Numbered from the stretch's first letter, positions 25,705 to 37,996 are shown. The stretch: DNA of 64,000 nucleotides from Panagrolaimus kolymaensis (GCA_028622995.1 JAJQJQ010000022.1:2666001-2730000); one strand, 5' to 3'. The notes: generated by a model not told the origin, from the letters alone. Program-made: numbers and translations.

Positions 25705-27522
25705 TTTTGGATTATTTGTGTGTAAATGAGTTTGTATGGTTTAGGGAAAAGTAAATAACTAAAAATAAGAAGTAAATTAACATCAAATGTGTGAACTTTG
25801 AAAATGTGTGAGTGTGTTTAACGAATGAAGGTCATAAATCATTTAAGATTTCTTCCGCGTTATTTTTTTTTTTTTTTGAGATTGGAAGGAGTATGAAAAC
25901 AATTCAATAAAAATTTTTTTTTTTTTTTTAGAAGTATTTAGGATCGAAATAAACATTTTAAAAATACATATCCAAATGTTTCGAGACATACTACAGTAAG
26001 CTGGGTAATAACAAAAGCTACTAAAAACTGATACCAAATCATTCCTCAAATCAAGCCAAACGACAATTAACAATTTTAGAGGGGAATACAAAGAAGAAAA
26101 AATTCATATGAGAAGAAACCCAATTAAGGAGCCATTTATATATATGTGAGAGAGATCGCGAGACCCATGACACATTTAATGTTTTTTTTTTCTATTCTGC
26201 CCTTTGACAATCACTTTCATTTATTTCTCCCCCATTGCTTGACGTTACAATTCTCAAGCAAAAAAAATATTAAACAGAAGGAACAAAAAACAAACCCGAA
26301 AGAAAGAAAAAAAAAGAAGAGAAACTCAAAGAAAAAAATACTATTGAAATCGGCAAAATTTATCTTTTTTGACGCAGATTCATTTCTTGAATATCGGTAT
26401 TGAAGGAATTCTAAAAGACTTGTGATTTTTAAAGCTCTTTTTTAACAAATGCATAGAAATGAATTTGTTTTTGTAAAAAAAATGTTTTGGTAAAAAAAAA
26501 CAGTTATTATTTTTTATCGAACAAAACAATCTTTGTTTTGGTGTTTTTTTTGTCAAACACAAATTTATCAAATGCGTGGGTGAAAAGAATTAGGCAAAGA
26601 ATTTTCTTTTTTGTTTAAAAAAACTTATTTTTGATTCATATTTGTTCTAAGTGGTTTTTTTGTAACAAGGAATCGTTTTGGAATCAATTCGATTTTCTTC
26701 TTTGATAACTTTAATTGGTTTTTGATTTCTGTTTTATTTTGAAACAAATTTGTGCAAATTTTGTCATTACAAAAAAGAACTTTAATTTAATGCGGGTTTT
26801 CTCTTTCCTTTACATTCTTTTGCGCGGTCTTGGCCCCTTAAATGGATAGGTTCTTTTTGAAGGATGATGGTTCATGACATTGGAGACAACCACTAACAAG
26901 TAAAAATAAATAATAAAAAAATTTCCAAAAAAAATATGAAAAGAAACGTCTATGGTTCTAAACAAAACAAAAAAAATGTAAATTATTTTAAAAGTTTTTT
27001 ATTTATGAACGCGGCTTTTTTGGTTTACTTTCTTTCAAGATTTTTAGATTAAGGAAATAAAAAGTTTAAAACATAATTTTTAATGAAAATTGTATTGAGG
27101 AGATCCGCCTTTCAAGCGGACATTAGTTTTTTTGTTTCGACAAAAAAAGAAGAGAAATTTGTATTGAACACATTAATTTTTCACAGATCAAAAAAATACT
27201 AACGTTTTGTTTATTTAATCAAGCCACACATTAATGCATTTGAGCTGTCTAATTAAAAATGAAAGCTTTTGATTTAAGAAAGTTGTAATGCAAAATCAAT
27301 CATTGTAGCATTTCGTCAGATACAGTAAAATGCATTCTCTTCAAACTCGCAATCAATTGTGGCATAATGTCTTCACATCTTCATTCTTGCTTACATTGTT
27401 TAGAAACAAAAATAAAATTATCAAGTACGTAGCAAATATTTATTATTTTTTTGTTTCAAAAAAATCTCTGTATTTTTATTATTGATTTATGTTTAAAAAT
27501 ATTACTTCAATTTAAGCTCAAC
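25705..27522. other. Intergenic, no gene seen
   Basis: AT-rich, with poly-T runs near 25862 and 25913 and A/G-rich stretches near 26270-26340. The open frames at 26146-26403 and 26380-26571 are Lys/Phe-rich and unsupported. The right end should carry the mL41 promoter. Confidence 0.5.
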
Positions 27523-28229
27523 ATGGCATCGTTGATTTCGTTGATATCAAAACGTGGAGTTCGTTCCATGACTTCTACTAACTTTCGTGCACCATGGCCA
27601 TTTGTAAAAAATCGTACTACCGGATGGAGAAAGATTGGACCAATGCTTTTTGAAAAACATAAATATCCTGGACAAAATCGAGAATTTCCTGAAATTTCAC
27701 CAAAATTTATGAAAAATAATGATGAAAGACTGGCAGGTTGGTAACTTTTTAATTAAATTAACTTTTGGTTTTATCTTGTGATTACTCTTACTAATAACTG
27801 TTTATAAATTTGATGAGACTATAAAGCATTTTCTAATCGCACGATTTCAGGATACACAAAGGTCAAAGAAGTGGGTTATGTTGATCCGACGACTGGTAAA
27901 TTTGTTATGGTCAAAGAAATGGTTCCTGAACTTGTTGTTCCTGATCTTACTGGATTTGAACTTAAACCATATGTTTCTTTTAAAGCTGATGTCGAGATTG
28001 AAAAGCGGTATAAGCTAATATGTTTCTAAAATATGCTATATTAATCTTTTTTAGCCGTTTTACATATCAACGAAAGGTGGCGGAAAAAGGAAGTGAAGAA
28101 GCTGCCGATTTAGCTACTAAAGAAGATGAAAGATGGCCACCTCCATATATGACTCCAAGAACATTGTTTGATCTTTATTATGCTGAAGAAGTTAAAGAAG
28201 CATTCAAAAAACGTGATGGAGATAAATAA
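27523..28229 (+). CDS. mrpl-41: Mitochondrial large ribosomal subunit protein mL41
   Basis: Structural protein of the mitochondrial 54S/39S ribosomal subunit. Three exons on the plus strand; the second begins at about 27851 ([13 protein letters not shown]) and the third at about 28055. The key evidence is the core [20 protein letters not shown], which closely matches the conserved [20 protein letters not shown] region of animal mL41. The N-terminus ([16 protein letters not shown]) is basic and hydroxyl-rich, as for a mitochondrial targeting peptide. The start ATG lies 6 bp after a TTTAAG acceptor-like site, compatible with trans-splicing. The C-terminus is longer and more charged than in mammals. 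A decayed second copy of exons 2-3 lies at 30679-31045. Confidence 0.9.
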
Positions 28230-28768
28230 AATGCATAATTATTTCAAATATTTGCTCGTTTCTTTAAATCGAATTAGATCGTAGATTTTGTTATGTAGTT
28301 TAATGTTTGTTTGTTTTTATGTAGGAAATTTAATAAATATTTATGCCTTTCTTAGTATGTTTTTCTTTCTTTTTTGGATGGAAAGATGTCGACCTCGAAT
28401 TTTAAAGCTCTCAAATAAATCGCGTCCTTATTTCCTATTTCCCTATTTTCTTTCTGCGACCATCAGGCTTTTATTTTTCTCGACATTTTGCCAAAAAATG
28501 TAAGCAAGCTTTAGTTTTTTTAATGACGCGCAAATTTTTTTTTTAAAACTCGGTAAAAATGCAAATTTTACTTTTTTTTTATTCCGCTCTCATGTTTATC
28601 CTATTCGTGAAAGTGAACGTAAGGTACTAGTTAAGGCCGTTTGATCCAAATCATAATTTTTTATCGAGTTTTTATGACCCTTCATTTTCTCACTTGTATG
28701 TAATATTCGCGCTCTGGGCATTTATCCTTAACTCTCACAAATTATATATATTTATTAAACTTTAGACC
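28230..28768. other. Spacer between mL41 and NDUFB8
   Basis: AT-rich, no supported open frame. A TTTAG acceptor lies 3 bp before the NDUFB8 start codon. At about 540 bp this is wider than the usual nematode operon gap (about 100 bp), so shared transcription is possible but not shown. Confidence 0.5.
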
Positions 28769-29637
28769 ATGGCAAACATATTCCGGGTCTCAGCTCGCTC
28801 CATTCACACTACCACAATAGCAGGTATGTATGCATTTAAAGCTTTTGTATATATAGTTTCAGTTTTAAACTATATTGATACACCATCCCAATATGCATGT
28901 TTTTAGCTAGAGGACCTCTTACATTCGAAAGTTGGTATCCTCGGGATCATAAACCAAATAAATATCCTACGACTGAAAAGGAACGTCGAGCTTCTGCCAT
29001 CAAATATGGTCTCCGCCCTGAAGATTATAAGTAAAAATATTATTTTTTCCACAATCACTGTATTATATAATAAAAACTCTTGCAGACCTATCGATCCCGA
29101 TGATGTTCAAAGGTTTGCTGGCGATTATCCTGAAGCCGAAATTGTAACATTTGATCACAAAGATCCTTATGAAAATTGGTCCGATCCCCATCATAAACGT
29201 AATTGGGGTGAATTGGTATGGTATAAAACGGAAATACACTACTAAGCTATAGCTTTCAGGTTGGCATAGATATGATTCGTTATCGGGGTGATCGATTGAC
29301 ATTTACTGGGCTAGAACTTGAAGATTTTAAACCGTATCTTCCATATTTTTTTGTTCAAAAAACAATTATGCATGTTTTTAGGTTGCGAGCGCTTTATCTC
29401 ATTTTGCAAGTTATTATTCCTATGGGATTATTTGTTTATTTCTTTCATGACCCCAATCCAAATGCTGGACTTCGATGGAAGAATCCTGTTGTAAGTTCCT
29501 TGAATTCCTCGATTTGCTTGCTTTCAAATTAATTTTAGCTTCCCAAACAATATCCATATGACTTCTGGCGCGCTTTTCCATGGGAAGATCCTCGAAGATA
29601 CCCTATTACAAATTACTCATTTGAACCCGTCGAATAA
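28769..29637 (+). CDS. NDUFB8: NADH dehydrogenase (ubiquinone) 1 beta subcomplex subunit 8
   Basis: Accessory subunit of the membrane arm of respiratory complex I in the inner mitochondrial membrane. Exons join in frame from the ATG at 28769, immediately after TTTAG. A basic presequence (MANIFRVSARSIHTTT) precedes the family pattern. ERRASAIKYGLRPEDYKP matches the conserved AAAKKYNMRVEDYEPY-type block, FAGDYPE matches GDYP, and WSDPHHKRNWGE matches the W-D-P-x-x-R-x-NWGE block. One membrane helix follows (LYLILQVIIPMGLFVYFF), then PKQYPYDFW, the conserved C-terminal motif. Length (about 210) fits the family. Confidence 0.93.
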
Positions 29638-29894
29638 ATTTAGGACAATGTAATTAAGCCGTTATATCGTAGTTTACTTTGTAACATTTCAAAAAAGCGA
29701 TGTACCGGATATTATATATAGATTATAAATTTGGGTTTTGTATAAATTCAAAAATAAAATTATTTTTCTTTTTCGTGTCTTTAAATGCTATCAGTCTTAT
29801 AACTGTTTAATACATATTATTGTCTATGGTACTTTTTATTATTTTAATTGAACTTTTTTTAGATTTACAGCTTTCTGTTTCCCATTAAGGGTAA

Positions 29895-30350
29895 ATGCAA
29901 TATTATAAAGAATGCATGGAAATCCAAAAGAAGCTTTTATCAGAAGTTAAAAAGCATCGAAAAGTTTTAGAAAATCTGAATTCAAATTACTTGGGTACGT
30001 TTAAATAAATTATTGTCTATTAAATTAACCTTACTTTAAATTTTTAGAAATAAGAAGAAAATATCTGATGGCGTTAGAAGAATTTGATGGGCAGAAAGAA
30101 CATATGTCACCATTGGTTGAAGCTGACAATAACATGATCCTTGCTCAAATATGCAAAACATTATCTTATTTTTGCAATGAAAGAATAAAAGTTTCTAAGA
30201 GCTTAATTATTACAATTGAATATCATTTATCAAGGATTAATGGATGTGTTAAAGAATTTAAATGTGAAATCGATAGAGTATTTTCTGAAAAGTCGGAGGA
30301 AATAGAAAAAAGTAAGTTATTTTATTTAAATCATGTTTGTTTGTAATACT
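29895..30350 (+). pseudogene. Truncated ING-family copy (N-terminal domain only)
   Basis: Paralogue of the ING gene at 31254-33150. Exon 1 (29895 to about 29994, MQYYKECMEIQKKLLSEV) and exon 2 (ending 30311 at AAA|GTAAGT) match the first two exons of the intact gene, with equal intron phase and the shared block SLIITIEYHLSRING. After exon 2 the homology stops. The next acceptor (TACTTAG near 30353) leads into a short unrelated frame that ends at a stop within 70 bp. The linker, the polyglutamine tract and the PHD finger are missing. The remaining frame is open, so a short ING N-terminal protein could still be made, but loss of function is more likely. Confidence 0.75.
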
Positions 30351-30678
30351 TAGAAACGGTTATAACTTTCGCTAACGCATTTATCATTTACATTTTTTCC
30401 GTGATTACATCCTTTTAAATCAGAAGAAGCAATGCAATTTTTGTTTCAGCTGAATTAATATTACTTACACACACCGCTGCCATTTATAAAGATTGCCTTT
30501 ATTACTCTATGGATTTTTTTTACAACAACAAGACATAGTTTACTTTTATTTACCCAAATAATGATATGCAGGTATTTTTTCAACCATTTAAAGCTCTTGA
30601 ATACTAGATTTTTTTCTCAATTATCGAACCACGAACTGGGAAAAAGACATATTCTTATTTTATTTTGTATTTTTTCAG

Positions 30679-31045
30679 CATACTTAGATATCAAACATAA
30701 AGCTGATTTTGATCCAAGAACTGGTAAATGGGTGATTCTCAAAGAAATAATTCCTAAATTTGTTGTTCCTGTTGAAAATGGATTAAAACGAAAACCCTAT
30801 GATCAAAATCAAGAAGATGTTCCAACTAAAAAACGGTTAAGCTTTTTTTATCTCTTAGTTATTAACATTCACCTTCTTTTTAGGCTTTCAACAAATCATC
30901 GCAAATAATCGGAAAAGGAAAAGAAGAAGCAACAAACTAAGCTATAAAATAAAAAGAAAGGATTATTTCGCTGTCTTCAACTCCAAAAACATTGCTTGAT
31001 CATAATTGTTCTGAAGAAAAGCTGCACGATCAGAGAAAACTTTAT
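30679..31045 (+). pseudogene. Decayed mL41 copy (exons 2 and 3)
   Basis: After the acceptor TTTTTTCAG (ending 30678), DPRTGKWVILKEIIPKFVVP is clearly derived from [20 protein letters not shown] of mL41. The protein diverges further on and hits a stop near 30908. The DNA after that still resembles mL41 exon 3: AAAAGGAAAAGAAGAAGC matches AAAAGGAAGTGAAGAAGC, and ACTCCAAAAACATTG matches ACTCCAAGAACATTG. No exon 1 or targeting peptide is found. It is a pseudogene from the tandem duplication that also produced the truncated ING copy. Confidence 0.8.
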
Positions 31046-31253
31046 AACAATATTTATAATTTATCGTTTGTAATAAATTTGTAATAAATAAATTAACCAT
31101 TTCTTCTTTTCCAACTTTATAATTTTTCAGTTTTATAACTGTAATATATTGTTTACTTTATTAATTCATTGAATGCCTTGATTAAACAAAATTTTAGATT
31201 ACACAGGAGCTTTTGCTTTCCTATCGGCTATAGGGCCTTGTTAATGTTGTTAA

Positions 31254-33150
31254 ATGCAATATTATTATGAGTGCCTGGAAGTCTACGAGAAGCTTTTACC
31301 AGAAGTTAAAAAACATTGTAAAGCTTTAAAAAAGTTAGACGCAACTTACTTGGGTATGTTCATAATAATATTGGCTAACATATAATTAATCTCCATTTTT
31401 TAGTGGTAAGAAGCAAATATCTGACGGCGTTTGAAGAATTTGAAGAACAGAAAGAACATATGTCACCATCGGTGGTCGCAGATAATAACAAATTTCTCGC
31501 TCGTGCTGGTGATGTATTAACTCACATTTGCGACGAAAAAATCAAAACATCAAATAGTTTAATTATAACAATTGAATATCATCTATCAAGAATAAATGGA
31601 TATGTTAGAGAATTTAAATGTGACATGGATTCCGAGTCTCCGGGAACATCGATTGAAATAGAAAGAAGTAAGTTTTTTAGTTATTCATTTTCATGCTCTA
31701 AAAAACTTATTTAGAATTTATGGAAGTGAATAAAAAACGGCTGAAAGAAATACAAGATTTAAGAGAAGAATATGTGCTGCTGGATGATATGTTTAAAATA
31801 CCGGAGAATGATCCAGAAAGTGTGGAGCCTGTTTTTGAACCACCTATGGAAACAACAAATGCAAGAATAAATGGTCATAGACAGAATATTGCTACAATAT
31901 ATCAAAATATTCTCTCAAGTTTTCACGATGAAGTTAATAGAATTATTAATAAATGTTATTGAAATTTTGATGTTTTTAGGGGATAAGAAGCGTCGCGAGC
32001 AGGAAAAATTCATTGAAGATCAAAACAGAGAGAAGAGGATCGATTAATGGCGGCACTCCATCACCCAGAGCTCTTTCACCTCGAATACCCAGGCCGCAAC
32101 AAAAATTTTCAAATAACAACGTAAGCGCTACTTAAATAGAGCAAAAATACCAATATTTTTTGTTATTGTAGGATTCTTCAGCATTACTAAATGTACCCGA
32201 TCCATGTCCATCATCAAATTCTGTCTCTCCTATGGAGGTTTCACCCGGACCTCATGGAAACATAACTTTTAATTATTCTGATAATAATCTTAATAATTCA
32301 TCCGCATTTTCCACAATGCCATCATTTTCTGGATCACAAGAAAGTAGGCATGGAAGACAAAGGAAGTATGTTTTCCAAAATTAAAAAAGCATCAACAAAA
32401 TAGATTAATTTTGCCCTCACAGGTTTACACAAAAAGCGCAACAAATGTTTAAAGAAAATAAAGCTGGACGGCCAACTCATTTTCCAGCAAATTTTTCAAA
32501 TGCTGGTGGTGGAATTGAATCAGTGACGACGGGAGGAGGAGGAGCAACAATACCTCAATTTAATTCAAGTAATCCCCATACACAAATAAAAGTTGAAACT
32601 CCACATCCCATTGCATCATCATCATATTCATTTCCACAAGATTTTTCTCGTCTACCTCATCATCCAACATCTCAATCACATTTTACTTATTCATCCTCAT
32701 ATATAAATTCGCATCCTCCACAAATAGCCCCATCATCAAATCAAATGCCCCTTCAACAACAACATAATTCAACCTATCAACCCCAAATCCCACAACAGCA
32801 ACAGCAACAACAACAGCATCAACAATATTATCGACAAGATCAACAACCCCAACAGCAGCCCTTACTAAATAATGTAACAAATGGTAATGATTTTGATAGC
32901 GAAACTAACGAAGATGACGATGATGAAAGAGCATGGTGTTTTTGTGGAGAAAGATCTTATGGTGATATGATAGCTTGTGAAAACCCAGATGTAAACTTTT
33001 TCTTTTCTAACTGAATAAATTCAAATTCTAACCATTTTTTAGTGCCTTTACAAATGGTTTCATTATGCTTGCGTTGGAATTACAAGTTCCCCAAGTGGTA
33101 GATGGTTTTGCCCTGATTGCTTAAAAAAGAATCGTGGAATTGGGACATAA
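31254..33150 (+). CDS. ING-family chromatin reader with PHD finger
   Basis: Subunit type of histone acetyltransferase or deacetylase complexes; the PHD finger reads methylated histone H3 Lys4. Exons: 31254-31353, 31404 to about 31669, about 31713-31934, 31980 to about 32120, about 32172-32365, about 32423-32990 and about 33041-33150. The N-terminal ING helical domain contains TSNSLIITIEYHLSRINGYV and ESPGTSIEIER, like the ING signature K-V-x-L-A...L-D...GI-x-E-I-L-E-R. A long Ser/Pro/Asn/Gln linker with a glutamine tract (about 32790-32830) follows. The C-terminal PHD (WCFCGERSYGDMIACE ... WFHYACVGI ... WFCPDC) has the full Cys4-His-Cys3 set. The junction 31934/31980 is my inference: using a GTTAAT donor avoids a stop at 31960. 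ING3 is the closest human type by layout. Confidence 0.88.
32786..32865 (+). repeat. CAA/CAG-rich glutamine tract in the ING linker
   Basis: A run of eight Gln codons, continued by further Gln-rich stretches, lies in the long linker between the ING domain and the PHD finger. Mixed CAA/CAG codons make it more stable than a pure repeat. It is likely length-variable between strains. Confidence 0.7.
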
Positions 33151-34014
33151 TAAAAAAGAATTATTAAACAATGCACTTTAAAAATAGTGTTTTATTTTTT
33201 CCATCACCTTGTATCATCCATCATGTCATGTCTGTACAATTTTGTTTGTATTTAAAGTATTCGTCTTCTTTTTCTGTTGTTATTATTAAAATCAATTTGA
33301 ATACTTTGTAATCTTTCAAGCTTTCAGAAATGATTGCTTGTTTTTAATGGTCTCTTGAAGGACAGCTTTGATTTTTTTAAAGTACATATTTCAGAATTGT
33401 GAACAGCTATGTTTTGCAAAAAAATCTAAAAGTTTTTTTCCACAATTTTGTTTTAAGCTTTTAACATTTTTTTCTAATAACATGTTGTTAAAAAATCTGT
33501 ATATAAAAAAATCAAAGTTGTTCTTAATGCGCTGTTCATTGTTTTGCGCATTTTTTTTTAATTTTCTTATTTGTAAAACAAAAACAATAAAAACGAAAAA
33601 AATTAAAGTAAAAATATGGGATAAACTTAATCGAAAAATGTATGTAAAAACCACCTAAACTAGGAAACTAAAATGTTGTGATTCTGTATTAATAAAACAT
33701 CAGCAATTTTAATGAACAAAAATGAAAAAAGAAGCAACTAAATTTTGTAGTATTATCGAATAAGCAAATATTTTAGTTTTTATCAAAATCAGCTACATGA
33801 CCTTACTCTATATTTAAAGCAACGGTTTTTAAAATTTTCATCTTCCACAAAATCTTTATTCATAAAGAACTTTCACTTTTTTTACACAATGGCTTAACAA
33901 AATTCAAAATTATTTTTAGTAACGATTTATTTCAAAAAGACAAAAAAATTAAAACAAACAGAAAAACCAATAATAAATATCAAAATCAAGGGTATGTAAG
34001 AATTTTACTTGTGT
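33151..34014. other. Convergent spacer between ING and TCERG1
   Basis: 3' UTR regions of two genes facing each other. AT-rich, with no supported open frame; the frames at 33368-33658 are Phe/Lys/Asn translations of AT-rich DNA. Confidence 0.5.
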
Positions 34015-37000
34015 TGTTCAGGTTCAGATTGAGTTGGAGGTGGTGGAGGACCTGCAAATATTATAATATTTATCAAAAAAAAATTTCAATAAAGAGGAAG
34101 CTATGTACCTTTAGCATCGAGATCATCAATATACTTTTCAAGTTCACGCTCACGTTCTTCAGGACATCCGATTAGAACCAAATACCGCTTATCATTCTAA
34201 AAAATGTTGGTTAGTGGATGATTAATGATAATAAAAACATACTTCAAGAATAGCAAGAATATCACTTAAATGTCCTTCATTCAGTAAGATTTTCTTTTTG
34301 GATTCAAAAGTAATTATTTTAGTTTCACGTAATAACGCTCGAAAATCTTTGAGAAGTTCATTCAAACGAACTTTACGCCATTCACGAAAATCATTTTCCA
34401 CTCTTCGTTCACTTTGAATAAGCTTTGAAAATTTTTCTTCATCAAAAATAATTTTCTTTGCATCTTTCCATCTTGTATTGACATCGATATCTTCTTGTTC
34501 ATTCAAAAGTTGAAAGAAGGCATCTTGTCTTTTGCGATCAAGTTCACGAACATGTTCTTTGAAAATATCTTCCTTTTCATCCTTTGACAAGAGTTCCAAC
34601 TTTTTATAGCGATTATCTTTTTTGAGAACCTTTCGAGCATCATGCCATGAATAATCTCCATGTCGAATCTAAAACAACTTGTGATGGTTAATAAATAAAT
34701 AAAAAGATTAGCAAATCTTACCAAATCATTAAGAACCACTGTAAAACTTTCTTTTTCTTCTTTATATTGAAGCAGCTCCCTTTCCTTGTTTCTTTCTTTT
34801 TTGTGTTCATGAAGTTCAGCCTGAACTTCATCCTTTCTTCGTTCAATGGCAAGTTCTTCAACAGTTTTAGGTTGTAGTAGTTCATCATTCTCTTTGATTC
34901 GACCACCTTCACCATCTGATTCATCATCCTTTGGCAATGTTGATAGATACTGTCGAAAGATTTCTTCTCGAATATCACTATCGAGATATTTGGCTTTATA
35001 CCTTGGATCATCACCGATGCGCTTTTTGACATGAGACCATTTGGATGAGCGACGAATATCATAGACTTCTTTATCTTGAAGAAGTTCACGAAATGCTACT
35101 TTGCTCTAAAAATTATAAAAATAAATGTTTCCAAAAGTTTTTCCGAATTAACTAACTTCTTCTTTAACTTTATGTTTTTCGTCTTTTTCTTTTTGGTAGA
35201 GTTCATTGACATAATCGTTAAAGAAATCTTCTCGATCACGATGCTTTTCAACATTTTTGAATCTTTCATCTTTACCATACTTGGTTTGAAACGAAGAAAA
35301 CTTTGATTTGCCATCCAATTCAGCTTCCTGCAACATTTCCATGTACTTTTCTTTTGCTATCTTTGCTTTGGCTTTCTTCTCGGCTCTTTCAATTTCAGCT
35401 CGTTCATTAGCATATTCTTCAAAGGCGCTTTTACGTTCAGTTGCGCTGAGTAACAAATAACGAGAATCGAATACAATTTTTGACAGTTCTTTTTGAAAAG
35501 TTGAATTCGCAGATACGTTTCTTTCAACTAGCATCTCACGGAATTGCTTTTGGCGTTCTTCTAATGGAATCTAAAAATACACTTATTAAAAGTAACTATG
35601 CAAAGAATATACAAACCTCAGCACGAGTTTGTTTAGCTTTTATTTCTGCTTCGATTGCTGGATCAATTTCCTTCACAACAGGCTTTGCCTTTTCTTTCTT
35701 TTCCTTTTGTGCAGCCTTTTTCTGTTCTTCAATTCGATCTTGTTTCTTTTCTTGTCGAGTTCTCTTTTTTGGAGGAGCTTTCATATCTTCATCTTCTTCC
35801 TCATCCTCGTCTTCTGTGCCGCCTTGTTGAGGTGTAGCTGTTTTAGAAAGAGGAGTGCCACCACCAGTTGGCTTTGAAACATCATTTTCTTTTTCTGAAA
35901 TAAATGGATTAAAGTTTTATTTTTATGAAAACAAATATACATACCATCTGGTCTTTTGCTAACTAACAAATCAACATCAGGACGATTATAAAGTTCAGGA
36001 GGTCGTTGCCAGACTGAAGTTTTTGTTGTTGGATTATAAAAGAAAACTCTATCATCTCCAGTCCATACAATACACCAAGGAGTGCCTAAAATTAAATAGT
36101 ATTGTAAACTTCATTATATTATGCTCAATAGCAATTTTATCCACGAACAAGAAATAATTTTTAGGATTGAATGTTCTCTGTCATTTATTATTTTTGAGAA
36201 TATTTTCACGGTATGAGAGTTTTTAATTTAAAAAGCTTATAATTATAATGTTACATACCAGCAACGGGACTGCTGCTAACAGGACGATTTCCATCTGCAC
36301 CACCGCCATTATTTTGAGTAGCCACTGGAGTCGGGGCAGCAACATTTTGTTGATGAACTGCTATTTGTGCATGTGTAAATGCTGAAGGAGCCATTCCTGG
36401 GTGAGGCATTTGTCCACTACCTCCATTAGCTAAAATTTTGGGTTATAATGGATAAAAATGTTTATGCACAAATATTACCTTCTCTATCAATCAAAGCTTT
36501 TGGTTTTTCCCATGTATTTTCTTGAGTAAGCATATTAAAATAATATTTACGGCCATCAGCAGCAGTAAACTCTTGCCAAGCATTTGCAGGATCGTTTGGA
36601 ATGGGCATTCGAGGCATGCCACCACCAGGCATAGGAAAACCAGGAAATCCATGGGGCATAAGCGGTGGGATGGCTCCTCCTAAAATATCAAAAATTTAAA
36701 CATTAAACGATGAGCCAGAACTCCTCAAACCCATAATTCCTCCCACCAAAAAAATCCCTAATTTAAAACCTGAGGAGTTACTGAGATAAAATGAACGTTA
36801 CAATAGGAAAAATGATGAAACTTTTCAAACAACAACACACTGCCGATGCCATTGTTCACATCTCAAAGCTGCGATAGTATGGAAACAAAATATTATGCCT
36901 AAAGGTTTTGCTATTTTCTGATCTCGATTTTATCAATCAAAATTGTTCGAGGGATCGATCACGACGCAAAAATTCATTTTTTTTAAAGGGTTTTACCTGA

Positions 37001-37996
37001 TGATACATACTTACGTAAAATCGGCAAACAGCATACTCGGCAATTCGGGAAGCTCTTATTTTTAAAAACTAAATGGGCAAGGAAAGGGGCTTAAACTTAC
37101 CATACTAAAATTTAATTAAACCCAGGTTGAAAAAAAGCAAATATTAAAAATTATTCCTTAAAACAAACCTTGTGGATTTCTTTCCCTTTCTATTTTCATT
37201 CCTGCATCAACTAAAGCTTGTAAACCTGCTTGATCAACAATTCGAGTTTTTTCATTTTCCGGTTTCTGCCATACTGTAACACGGGTAAGGGCGTTGTAAT
37301 AATATGCTTTTCCATCGCCGGTTTTTGTTTCAACCCAAATTTCATCTTCAACTCCAGCAAGCTCTAACCACTAAAATGAGTGGAATATGTAATAAAAGGA
37401 TTTCATCAAAGTTTATAAAAAATTTCTTACAATTTTAAGTTTTTCTTGTGGATTTCCTTGTGGTCGAAAATGTGGAATACCTCCTTGCGGCATGCCACCG
37501 GGTGGCATTCCGCCTTGTGGGGGAAAGCCTTGACGTGGTGGATAACGTGGAGAATTTTGATAGCCAATACCGGGGCGAGGTCTTGGACCACCTCCTTGTT
37601 GACGTTGAGAATAATTGTTGTGACCTGATAAAAGAGTTATTATGCTGGATAATAAAGAGAAAAAAAATGAAATACCTTTAGGTGGCGCATTATTAAAAAA
37701 TGAAAGTGGTTCATCTTCTAAATTGCTCATCAACGGCCTTGGAGCTGGACGCATCCCTGGTGGAACCATTAAACCTGGAGGTCTCAACGGTACTGCGCCT
37801 GGTGCATTTACTCTTAAAAATTAAATCGATATAGAAAAGCTAATTTAAATAATAATAATTAATACCTTCCAGGAGGAGGTAAATGACTTTTGACGTCATC
37901 GGGAGCTTCTTCAAATCTTGTTCGGCGTCGAGGTGGATGAGCTGCTTCACCTGAATCACCGTTTTGTGGAGGGGGGTTATCTGTTTCTATCAACAT
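34015..37996 (-). CDS. tcer-1: TCERG1 (CA150) transcription elongation regulator, full-length copy
   Basis: Nuclear factor linking RNA polymerase II elongation and pre-mRNA splicing; in C. elegans, TCER-1 acts in germline-linked longevity. About 900 residues from the ATG at 37996. The N-terminus (PPRRRTRFEEAP, PPGLMVPPGMRPAPRP, then RPRPGIGYQNSPRYPPR) is rich in Pro, Gly and Arg. Three WW domains follow: WLELAGVEDEIWVETKTGDG (about 37170-37372), ANAWQEFTAADGRKYYFN (about 36480-36680) and TPWCIVWTGDDRVFFYN. Then comes an acidic/basic linker (PPKKRTRQEKKQDR) and about five or six FF repeats rich in Glu, Lys and Arg. The C-terminus is PPPPPTQSEPEQHK. Introns near 36090-36255 and 36680-37165 are longer than the rest. 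This copy has the complete family layout, so I treat it as the ancestral one. Confidence 0.95.

Noticed and set aside
27097..27130. TCCGCCTTTCAAGCGGA hairpin followed by T runs, looking like a bacterial terminator or histone 3' stem-loop.
   Set aside because: Only a 5-bp stem, no histone stem-loop consensus and no gene ending nearby; bacterial terminators are not relevant here.
31935..31979. Apparent end of the ING gene at the stop near 31960, making two separate genes.
   Set aside because: A GTTAAT donor after FHDE and a TTTTTAG acceptor give a 45-bp phase-0 intron that joins the ING domain to the linker and PHD finger, as expected for the family.
36719..36782. AACTCCTCA ... TGAGGAGTT inverted pair in a TCERG1 intron.
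   Set aside because: A 9-bp match over 60 bp in AT-rich DNA, with no target duplication and no second copy; chance is sufficient.
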